From NCBI GenBank assembly GCA_026874595.1, contig CM049306.1:2744019-2808018 (forward strand): a stretch of DNA of 64,000 nucleotides. The letters run 5' to 3'. The notes under the pieces are model-generated. The model searched no databases. It worked only from the letters and a program-made list of their open reading frames with translations, and was not told where the DNA came from. Source of the stretch: Sipunculus nudus (taxonomy: Eukaryota; Annelida; Sipuncula; Golfingiida; Sipunculidae). The translations under genes and the position numbers were made by a program. Each line of letters opens with the position of its first letter. Position 1 is the stretch's first letter. Positions 53,951-64,000 of the stretch are shown here, one piece after another.

Positions 53951-54424
53951 GATCTCCCAGCTCATTAATACCAAGTTAAAAGTAAACATATAAAAAGTAA
54001 AATGATTTGCTACCAAAGTGCACATAAATGCTATATTGACCACGTTCAAACAATTCAGACTTAGGAAATTATATAAATCTACACATTTGTGAATACTCCC
54101 ATTTTTCAGATGAAATTTTGTTTTAAAACCATCTCTAACATTTATAATACCTCAGTCAGATGGCTAGGTGTTTCGTTCATTTTAAACCTTGCGAGAAAAT
54201 CCCGAGTTTCCCTCTGGTTACATCATTCACTGACGGAATTTTATATATACGACAGCAAGCAACAATTAAAACAGGGGGTAGGAAAAATACCCCCCCCCCC
54301 CCCAATTCGTGACAAATATACTTACAAAATAATGAACAGCGATACGAAGACTATTCCGACATCGAGTTAAATTAAAGTCTCAATCACCTCTCAATTATGC
54401 ATCTCATATTAAGAAAACTGAGGA
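53951..54424. other. Spacer with C-run
   Basis: A poly-C tract lies at about 54289-54303; otherwise nothing recognised. Confidence 0.5.
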
Positions 54425-56807
54425 TAAGATAAGTTTCAGTTACCCATATGATATGATAAGTTTCAGTTACCCATATGATATGATAAGTTTCAGTTACCCC
54501 ACTGATATGATATAGCTCAGTTACCCCCCTGATATGATAAGTCTCAGTTACCCCACTGATATGATATGGCTCAGTTGCCCCCCTGATATGATAAGTCTCA
54601 GTTACCCCACTGATATGATATGGCTCAGTTACCCCCCTGATATGATAAGTCTCAGTTACCCCACTGATATGATATGGCTCAGTTACCCCACTGATATGAT
54701 AGGTCTCAGTTACCCCACTGATATGATAAGTTTCAGTTACCCCACTGATATGATATGGCTCAGTTACCCCACTGATATGATATGGCTCAGTTACCCCCCT
54801 GATATGATATGGCTCAGTTACCCCACTGATATGATATGGCTCAGTAACCCCACTGATATGATAAGTTTCAGTTACCCCCCTGATATGATATGGCTCAGTT
54901 ACCCCCCCCCCCCCTGATATGATATGGCTCAGTTACCCCCCTGATATGATATGGCTCAGTTACCCCCCTGATATGATATGGCTCAGTTACCCCACTGATA
55001 TGATATGGCTCAGTTACCCCCCTGATATGATATGGCTCAGTTACCCCCCTGATATGATAAGTTTCAGTAACCCCCCTTATATGATATGGCTCAGTTACCC
55101 CCTGATATGATATGGCTCAGTTACCCCCCTGATATGATATGGCTCAGTTACCCCCCTGATATGATATGGCTCAGTTACCCCCTGATATGATATGGCTCAG
55201 TTACCCCCCTGATATGATATGGCTCAGTAACCCCCCTGATATGATATGTCTCAGTTACCCCCCTGATATGATATGGCTCAGTTACCCCCCTGATATGATA
55301 TGGCTCAGTTACCCCCCTGATATGATATGGCTCAGTTACCCCATTGATATGATAAGTTTCAGTTACCCCACTGATATGATATGGCTCAGTTACCCCCCTG
55401 ATATGATATGGCTCAGTTACCCCCCCCCTGATATGATAAGTTTCAGTTACCCTCCCTGATATGATAAGTTTCAGTTACCCCCCTGATATGATATGGCTCA
55501 GTTACCCCCCTGATATGATATGGCTCAGTTACCCCCCTGATATGATAAGTTTCAGTTACCCCCCAGATATGATATGGCTCAGTTACCCCACTGATATGAT
55601 ATGGCTCAGTTACCCCCCTGATATGATATGGCTCAGTTACCCCCCTGATATGATAAGTTTCAGTTACCCCCCAGATATGATATGGCTCAGTTACCCCACT
55701 GATATGATATGGCTCAGTTACCCCCCTGATATGATATGGCTCAGTTACCCCCCTGATATGATATGGCTCAGTTACCCCCCTGATATGATATGGCTCAGTT
55801 ACCCCCCTGATATGATATGGCTCAGTTACCCCCCTGATATGATAAGTTTCAGTTACCCCCCTGATATGATATGTCTCAGTTACCCCACTGATATGATAAG
55901 TTTCAGTTTCCCCCCCTGATATGATATGGCTCAGTTACCCCACTGATATGATATGGCTCAGTTACCCCACTGATATGATAAGTTTCAGTTACCCCCCTGA
56001 TATGATATGGCTCAGTTACCCCCCTGATATGATATGGCTCAGTTGCCCCACTGATATGATATGGCTCAGTTACCCCACTGATATGATATGGTTCACTTAC
56101 CCCACTGATATGATATGGTTCAATTATCTCACTGATAAGATAAGTTTCAGTTACCCGACTGATATGATAAGTTTCAGTTACCCCCCTGTATGATATGGCT
56201 CAGTTACCCCCCTGATATGATATGGCTCAGTTACCCCACTGATATGATATGGCTCAGTTACCCCACTGATATGATATGGTTCAATTACCTCACTGATAAG
56301 ATAAGTTTCAGTTACCCCACTGATATGATATGGCTCAGTTACCCCACTGATATGATATGGTTCAATTACCTCACTGATAAGATAAGTTTCAGTTACCCCA
56401 CTGATATGATATGGCTCAGTTACCCCACTGATATGATATGGTTCAATTACCTCACTGATAAGATAAGTTTCAGTTACCCGACTGATATGATATGGCTCAG
56501 TTACCCCACTGATATGATATGGCTCAGTTACCCCACTGATATGATATGGTTCAATTACCTCACTGATAAGATAAGTTTCAGCTACCCCACTGATATGATA
56601 TGGCTCAGTTACCCCACTGATATGATATGGTTCATTTACCTCACTGATAAGATAAGTTTCAATTACCCCACTGATATGATATGGCTCAGTTACCCCACTG
56701 ATATGATATGGTTCAATTACCTCACTGATAAGATAAGTTTCAGTTACCCCACTGATATGATATGGCTCAATTACCTCACTGATATGTCTCAGTTACCTCA
56801 CTAAACT
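54425..56807. repeat. 27-bp tandem array with variable C-runs
   Basis: About 88 copies of TGATATGATATGGCTCAGTT followed by ACCCCAC or ACCCCCC, with a second class carrying GATAAGTTTCAG. The C-run varies from four to about thirteen, which breaks the otherwise open plus-strand frame (DMIWLSYPP-type repeats) into several pieces. From about 56090 to 56800 a third class with GGTTCAATTACCTCAC appears at fixed places, giving an 81-bp three-unit repeat. Confidence 0.95.
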
Positions 56808-56880
56808 GTCGAAATGACCTTTTTTGACAACGCAATGTTAAGTTTTTGAAAGAAAATTTGTTTATACACAGTGCAAATAC

Positions 56881-57202
56881 TACGGTGGCTGATTAAGGAC
56901 ACGGAAAATATATATCTGTCTCGAGATGTTACGTAAAGATTTCGAGATATTATCTCGAGATAAAATTTCAATGAAAAAATAATAAATCCACGTGGGCGTT
57001 GTACGAACCATTCAATGGTTAATTGGCGTAAAGCAAAATGTCTCGAGATCTCGACTTAACACCTCAAGATCTCGACTTAACATCTCGAGATAATTTTTTT
57101 TTCTGCAGCAAAATATTTTTTTTATGAAAATTTATGTCGAGAACTCTAAATGTTATCTCGTGATCTCGCGATAAATATTTATGTCCTAAATCAGCCGCCG
57201 TA
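56881..57202. mobile_element. MITE rich in TCTCGAGA palindromes
   Basis: The left end reads TACGGTGGCTGATTAAGGAC. The right end, on the opposite strand, reads TACGGCGGCTGATTTAGGAC, so the terminal inverted repeats match at 18 of 20 positions. AAATAC flanks both ends (56875-56880 and 57203-57208) as a likely 6-bp target-site duplication. The interior is AT-rich with many TCTCGAGA, CTCGAGAT and GATCTCGA words in both orientations, and has no coding capacity. Confidence 0.75.
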
Positions 57203-57620
57203 AAATACATATGCAGTGCAAAAACAGACATTTGACATTATGAGAAATTATTTTATAAGATAATTGTTAACAAATAAATCTATTATCTGCAATATCATCC
57301 CAGAACTGTCTGAGGAGTCGCACATTGTTTTATAGTTTTCTTTTAATATTACCTAAACTATTGTTCTTTGTCACCACTAAACACGTACATATTCTGCAGT
57401 TGAAAATATTAATTAAATATTTTAATAATTAAATATAATCACTAGTTTTATATATTTTTACTTTAGATCGATTTATATATTTTTACTTTACATCGACTTT
57501 ACTCGGCAATTTTGGTTCAAAACACTCTGTCACTATAAGGAGTATTTTTGAAAATGTATAATTTTATTATTTTTTTGCATTTAAATAGGCAGCCTTTTAA
57601 AAGTGAAAATTGAAATGTAT

Positions 57621-57621
57621 G

Positions 57622-57691
<70 letters not shown>
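57621..57691. repeat. (TA)n microsatellite
   Basis: TA run with a single ACA interruption near the middle, preceded by GTATGTATGTA. Confidence 0.95.
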
Positions 57692-57698
<7 letters not shown>

Positions 57699-60135
57699 TC
57701 ATTTAAAACTTGCCCTTCATATTAAATCATAATTTTGAAGGTTAAACACCTCAGACAAACAATCTGGATTCATTTAGCTACATATGTTGACGTGATGCCT
57801 ATAGATATTATGTGGCTGTTGCAGGTGTGCTGGAATTAATAATTATTCAGTCAAATTTCTTTAATTCATAAAAATATTTTAAAATTTAAGTAAAATCAAA
57901 CAGAATAAGAAAAACAAACGTTTAATATGACAAACCTGAGAGCAAGTAAGAATATGTACTTGCGTGGTGCTGGACGAGACGTTTGTAAAATAATAAGACA
58001 AACAGTGCGTAAAATACAGGAGCACTAGAATGTCTTGAGACCTTAAAGGAGAAACTATACCAGGCCAACTGTTCTATTATCATAAATCTACTTTAATATC
58101 CGGGGATGTGGATGGTACCCCGGGATTTACTGAGCGAAACGAGGAGCATGAGAGTAACCTTTTTACAAGTGTCGTTATTCTGTAGATGCGTGTTGTACAG
58201 TAACCGCACAGTCGTCACGCCGTATTCTCAGGAATTTAGCGTTGAATTGAATTGCAGTTGCTATCGTTGACAGTGAAACTTGACAAAATTAGCGCCTAGG
58301 GGCCTGATATTAAGATAAAAGTGTGTAATAATATTGGCTGTGCTAACCTGTACTACCATGTACTAGTATTGGCATTACGTCAGTGTTTGTAACAGCTTTC
58401 TAACAGAATTGATCCCCGGTATCACGTGATATAATTATTTTAATGGCTCACAGACCATTAAGTAAACAATAAACCACGAACCTTCTGACACAGAGAGGGT
58501 CCCGTCCAATCACATTCCACTGGCACACGTCAGTCAAACTGGTTACCGTGAACTCAGGTCATATCAACAAGAGGCCCCGCCCACCTCAAAGACTGCGCGT
58601 CATTGCGTACGGACAGGTTGAAACATGTTAGAATTTTTTTTTGTATTTTACCATACATTTGCAAATTGATTAATTTTGTATCAATAAATTGAACAACGAA
58701 GCTTGATCTATAGTATTTTTTTATTTTGCTTCAGTTGTTCTAGTAAATTGATAATATATTAACCAACATTACTACAACTACTTGAATAAAACAATAATAG
58801 TAACGATAATCCTAAAAAAGTAACAGTTATTAAAGTTGTTGATGTAGAAAACATATAAACCATTCCTTGTGTTTATAATATAAATAAGGTACTGTATATA
58901 TTACCTGCAAGTTATATAATGTGTTAATGATATTTAATGATATGTCCTGTCCTGATTAAAATCTGCATGTCTCCTTTTGCCAGACACCTAGGTCACACTG
59001 ACACTTTACAAAAAAAATACCTTGTATTCCCTTTAGGAATTTGACAGTGTTGAAAATAGAATCAAACGCCATATTTATTTGATTTTTTTTAACAAAACAA
59101 TTTTATGTATTTCCGAGGCATTTTAATTCTATTATTCAGCCGTGATGTGTGGATGGATTTATAAACCAAAACATATTAAACCAAAATGTTCACGTCGACG
59201 TTTAAACAGAAATTTTACTATGTGTGAAAAAGTCGAAACTTTGTATAGATGATCTGTTGCAGCGGTGTCGTCACTTCTTGTAAAATGACATATTATATAA
59301 TTATAAAATACGTGAGCTTGTTTTAACTAGGACACCTTAAGACAAGACATTAATTATACATCTACGGCACGGAGCCATTAAATGGTTTGTATCAGAAAAA
59401 GACGACGGCTAATGTTGACATTCTGTGCAGTTAAACAGGGTAAAAACTATAGTGACCTTGCCCCAGCGTCATTGAAATTTATCATGCATTGTTAAATACA
59501 CAACAAATTAGTTAAACAATATATGACTCGGAAAGAAGCAAACGTCATTTTCACTCTCAATTAGGAAGCTCTTTTTTCTCCTCCTGATTAAAATGTTGTC
59601 CTATAATCATGCTGCATGACTTTAAAGTACATGAACTCGATATTCAGGTTAATTCTATAACACAAATATTTTCCTTAATTAAGGATTTTAAGCTGTCCAC
59701 ATTATATTTATATCAGAAGCTCCTACACTATATTGTTTTGGGTCACCCTTTGTTAAGGTCATTTTCTTTCTTGCTCTGAATGGTTGACGTTCTTGTGATC
59801 TGTTTATATTGTCTTATATCAAATCCTAGATTAGTCTTTCTTAATTTATCAATAAAGTTAATGTTCTGTTGCTTCCCTACCTTTTTATCACTACCTCTGT
59901 ACTTGTCTTTACAGTTATAGTTTTAATTATTACACACGGAGGTATTATTGTTTGTTGATTCACCATCTGATTTCGTGGATTTGATATGACCTCTCACTAC
60001 GAATATCTGACATTTACTCACACCAACCTCCAAACAGTACATATCTATTTATTATGAAACGTAATGTCATCTTGCTGTCACGCTTTTTAACATTAATAAT
60101 TCATTATACAGCAAATAAGCAGAATGGCATATACG

Positions 60136-60160
60136 TTTAGGGTTAGGGGTTAGGGTTATA
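60136..60160 (+). repeat. Short interstitial telomere-like repeat
   Basis: About 3.5 imperfect TTAGGG units (TTTAGGG, TTAGGGG, TTAGGG, TTA), matching the animal telomere repeat. Confidence 0.6.
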
Positions 60161-62462
60161 CGTTAACACATCAAGTATCCATAAATATACTTATCTAAGA
60201 GAAGGGGTGGGTTTAAAATATTTATATATTTTTTTCTGGATGTGTCCTGTCTATACAAAATCTGGCACTTATAATAAAGTATTAGATACTTTCCTGTCTG
60301 CATGTGTATAAAGTGGAATCCGTGTATACATTGGACAACCCAAGGATGCAAGATAAATACTTTCTTATTCTACCTGTTTATCAACGACTTTCAGGTAAAA
60401 CTCATAACGGAAAATTCCTAAGGTGTATTTAAAGATAAAATTATCAAAACACAATATCCATTCCATTGAGAGTAGCCAAATCAAGCTGTTTTTTTAGATT
60501 TTGTCAAGCAATTTATTAGACTAATCAGCGACTGGGAAAAAATGATTGACAGTGTTGAGAACAGATAGTCAAAACATATTGATTTGTTATCTGTCTCTCC
60601 TAATGAAAAAAAAATTGTTGCTCAAGTAACACATATTAATACAGGATTTACTGAGGGGTTTAGTTATTATGGATGGTTGATAAAAGAAGTAAGAAATAAT
60701 AATAAACAGAACTGGTAGAGTTCATTATTCATGATTTCATGAGTTGAAAGTGCAGTAGAAGAACTTCAAAATAGTTATGTTTGAAGAAAGTGACATACAA
60801 AACATTAAAATGGTTTAAAGGCAGATAAAAATGTGTGGTTCTCTAGTTCCAGAATCTGGCTGACGCGATGGCAGTGTCAAAAGGAGGGGCGGTATTGGTT
60901 AATTGTTTCTATAGACTAAAGACTTACATAAAGATACAGAGAAGAATATGAGAAATGACACATACATTTCCCTAAACTCCTTGATATCCAACAACTTATA
61001 ATTACTTCAAATAATTCTGTGTAATGCCAGGGTGATACTAGTCACAAAAAAATACTAAGTATAATGAAATCTTCACCGTACGTTCCATAAATGATTAAGA
61101 TTTTAGCGGGGCACATATCGTACCTGTGAGAATATTTATTTATTTATTTCAATATATTTATACAGGGTAGCCTGTTCAGTAATATAGTTTGTTCTTCCAC
61201 AGGGCCCTGTACCCTTAAAACATGATATAATAATACTATATAAACCATATAAATATTATATACATGACAAGTTTCTTGCCCAGACAGATGTTAATTATAA
61301 TAGGTCACTGTAATAGAAATCTTCTGTGCACCATGAAAGAAACATGATATTAAACTAAAAGTCAGACTTTCTGTATTCAAGGTTGCTGAATTTTTTTTGT
61401 TATTTAGTCTTATAACAGAAATAATGGGTCTCACATAAAAAGGGTTCTTGTCAACATGGAAAACGTAAACAGTATTATTCAAGCAATTTATTCGCTCTAA
61501 AAGTTCAACAACAATGCAAAAATATATATCATATATGAAACATTTTCTTATCCACGCCTCTATCCAGTGTCACTATGCAAGAATAAGTATCCGGGTCAGG
61601 TCTAAGGTATTTTCGGAATTCTAATGAACACAGTTTATGGCATTTCCTTTATACTTCTTTCGACAAAATCAATCGGTTCTGTATATATGGTTGAATCTTT
61701 AACCAATTCTTACTGTATGGGGTATGGTCATACATTGAGTCAGGATGTCCGGATCCCCTGGACGACTTGGATCTGACTCGCTAATTGGTTCTACCTTATT
61801 CGGTTCAACTTAACCTGTAAATTTGAATTTGCAGGAAGCCAACTTGTAACAGTTTTAGCTTAACGATAGCAAACTTTGCTTTTGGTCAGAAAATGAAAAA
61901 GTGTTTCTCTCTCTTCAAAATTGCCATCAATAATATTTAGTAAATAAAAGTAAATTTTAATTACAACTGACCCATTTTGAATAAATATCCACACATCTGA
62001 TTTATAAATAGTGGGTTGTATTGATGAAGTTGGTTTGAATTAGCTAATGGATGCAGGTCATGAACAACTTTCTGCATTGTGTGAGGCTATTGAGGTCGAA
62101 TACATTATAATGGAAAACAGTAATTTGGAGATTAATATAAGTCATGCTACAGTTTGTGTTATTAATTTAACGTACAAAAAGGTAACAAGACTGAAAAAAG
62201 TGCTTCACTACTCCATATACCTCTGTCCATGACATGAAGATTTAAAAAATAGCCTGAACACTGTCAAAGAGGTTAGACATTTAACTCCAATTGTTCAAAT
62301 TAAAGGAGCATTTCACGTACAAGTCGTCTCCTAATTAATGCTGCAATGATTGTTACAGAAATTCTCGTGCTCATTGGAATCCGATCTGGTCATTCTTTTC
62401 TTTAAAATATCACCAACAGCTGTAAAAACGCTCCATTTTTGTTTAAAATTTCATATATAAGT

Positions 62463-62595
62463 TGACACTTCTTATTAAATTGTTTATACTTTAGATGTGC
62501 TTATTGGTTTATAAATGACTCATTTTGAATTAATATTCACACGTATATCTGACACTTCTTAGTAAATTGTTTATATTTTAGATGTGCTTATTGGT
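62463..62595. repeat. 46-bp direct repeat, 87 bp apart
   Basis: TGACACTTCTTATTAAATTG and the next 26 bp (62463-62508) recur at 62550-62595 with two differences. The segment between them (GACTCATTTTGAATTAATAT and on) resembles 61969-62000 (GACCCATTTTGAATAAATAT), so a larger unit may have been duplicated locally. Confidence 0.75.
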
Positions 62596-63650
62596 GTTTG
62601 ATTTATTTACATGAGCCTCTACTGTTCCATCAAATATACACTTTATCTAATTCACTTGTGACAAAATCAACGTAATCACTCCTACACTGCTTATCATGGT
62701 GGCTCAAAATCATATAGTTTTCTCCGTCATTCATTCTGCATGTGTTGTTTACTGATACCCTCATTGTGTCTCTTTCTCTTTGGTTTTCTGTTTCTAAGGT
62801 CTAAATTTATCAGCTGATGTCCGTTTTTTTTTCATGCAATGTTCACAGTAGAAAAGGAGCTCGAACCGGGCAAAATGGGTCGTCAGCCAAGGTCAGATAT
62901 TATGGCAGCCTGACACCTCTATAGAGCACTTCTAGTACTATCAAACTGAGGTATCAGTTTGACCGTTTTGTGCTGCTGACCGTATTGCAGACCATTTGAG
63001 CTGGTAATGATAAGGGGATAGGAGTAACTCATATGTGAATAGCTCGGCTTTTAAACAACCGATTTTTATAACAAACATGTCTCTAGAATGGTCTTTGAGG
63101 GGTTTACGTAGCATCATCGTATATTTAATAAAAACAAATATAAAGGAAATAAATATTTATTGATTTTTTATCATGTTTCAATTTAAACTTTAAATTGGGT
63201 TTTCAAATATCGAAAATTTACCGTACAAAAATATGCATGCTGATATAAAATATACTCTTGACCCTATTTGAAACTATACGAACTTTTTTAACCTAGTTCC
63301 CCTACAGTTGGTTATATAAGATGCGGGAATTTGCGCATTCTCCAGTTGCCATGATAGCCTGTGTGCTAAACATTAAGTAATGTATATTGCAAAGGTGATC
63401 TTCTGTGGTTTTGGGTCATTCAAATAATCGTAATGAAGAAACTTAATTACCACACTCTGTCGCCCTTGAACAGTAATTTGCCAAAAGGACCATGCAGAGA
63501 TTACTTGATTTGATCTAATATTTAAAATATAATTTCAAGTAATAAATTCGAATCGTATAAATTGCCAAAGATGAGAACTTACGTTACTAAGTCCCGAGAA
63601 AATTAATAATGCTCGACAAAGAGGAAACCATTTTCAAAGAACAGTTAAAA

Positions 63651-64000
63651 GATACAGGTAATGATTACACAGACACCTGACTGTGTACTCGTGGTTAACT
63701 GATACAGGTAATGATTACACAGACACCTGACTGTGTACTCGTGGTTAACTGATACAGGTAATGATTACACAGACACCTGACTGTGTACTCGTGGTTAACT
63801 GATACAGGCAATGATTACACAGACACCTGACTGTGTACTCGTGGTTAACTGATACAGGCAATGATTACACAGACACCTGACTGTGTACTCGTGGTTAACT
63901 GATACAGGTAATGATTACACAGACACCTGACTGTGTACTCGTGGTTTACTGATACAGGTAATGATTACACAGACACCTGACTGTGTACTCGTGGTTTACT
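63651..64000. repeat. 50-bp tandem array cut by the window edge
   Basis: Seven nearly identical copies of a unit beginning GATACAGGTAATGATTACAC and ending GTGTACTCGTGGTTAACT. Differences are limited to CAGGTAATG/CAGGCAATG and GGTTAACT/GGTTTACT. Each unit holds TACACAG-ACACCTGA-CTGTGTA, a 7-bp stem with an 8-nt loop. The array continues past the window. Confidence 0.95.

Larger units (their letters stand above)
56808..63650. other. AT-rich flank, no gene recognised
   Basis: It contains a MITE at 56881-57202, a (TA)n tract at 57621-57691, a telomere-like stretch at 60136-60160 and a duplicated segment at 62463-62595. Open frames are about 60 codons and look random. Confidence 0.55.

Noticed and set aside
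54534-56804. Series of plus-strand frames with DMIWLSYPP repeats
   Set aside because: Products of the 27-bp array; broken wherever the C-run length changes, as expected for non-coding DNA.
56985-57000. ACGTGGGCG as an EGR binding site
   Set aside because: An 8-of-9 match inside a MITE, far from the gene; probably chance.

Overview
This is eukaryotic nuclear DNA from an animal. It is AT-rich and holds one clearly recognisable protein-coding gene in 64 kb, set in a large amount of tandem-repeat DNA. The gene is a two-exon EGR-family (early growth response) zinc-finger transcription factor on the minus strand, with coding sequence between 4189 and 7087. Its three C2H2 fingers are almost identical to those of vertebrate EGR proteins, but the rest of the protein is strongly diverged. 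With the many mini- and microsatellites and the MITE-like elements, this suggests a marine invertebrate, most likely a mollusc. That placement is an inference; no sequence here fixes the species.

Layout: 1-972 is a 42-bp tandem array cut by the window edge. 973-2640 is downstream flank with a possible regulatory module near 2242-2280. About 2640-4188 is the probable 3' UTR of the EGR gene, 4189-5642 exon 2, 5643-6858 the intron, 6859-7087 coding exon 1. About 7230-7800 is a promoter with a TATA box, three perfect CArG boxes (SRF sites), two perfect CREs and Ets-type sites, the architecture expected of an immediate-early gene. From 7.8 kb to the right edge I recognise no further gene. That part is AT-rich flank broken by tandem arrays at 15.2-17.7 kb (27 bp), 18.46-18.94 kb (34 bp), 19.0-21.3 kb (44 bp), 27.6-29.5 kb (about 30 bp), 32.1-32.6 kb (17 bp), 35.1-45.3 kb (33 bp with two higher levels of order), 46.3-47.1 kb (about 45 bp), 49.9-50.3 kb (44 bp), 52.7-52.9 kb, 53.4-53.95 kb (78 bp), 54.4-56.8 kb (27 bp) and 63.65-64 kb (50 bp). 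Added up, these arrays cover roughly 23 kb, over a third of the window. Many (TA)n, (GA)n and poly-G/poly-C tracts and two MITE-like elements (24.26 and 56.88 kb) lie between them.

Nearly all long open frames away from the EGR gene are by-products of arrays whose unit length is a multiple of three (27, 33, 42, 78 bp); I do not call them genes. No tRNA, rRNA, CRISPR array or bacterial feature was seen. The most interesting points are the EGR control region, including a CRE-like plus MEF2 site pair that occurs both in the intron and downstream of the gene; the three-level 35-45 kb array with a 4,195-bp near-identical duplication; hairpin-forming satellite units; and the recurrence of 5'-splice-site-like GTRAG motifs in several unrelated arrays.
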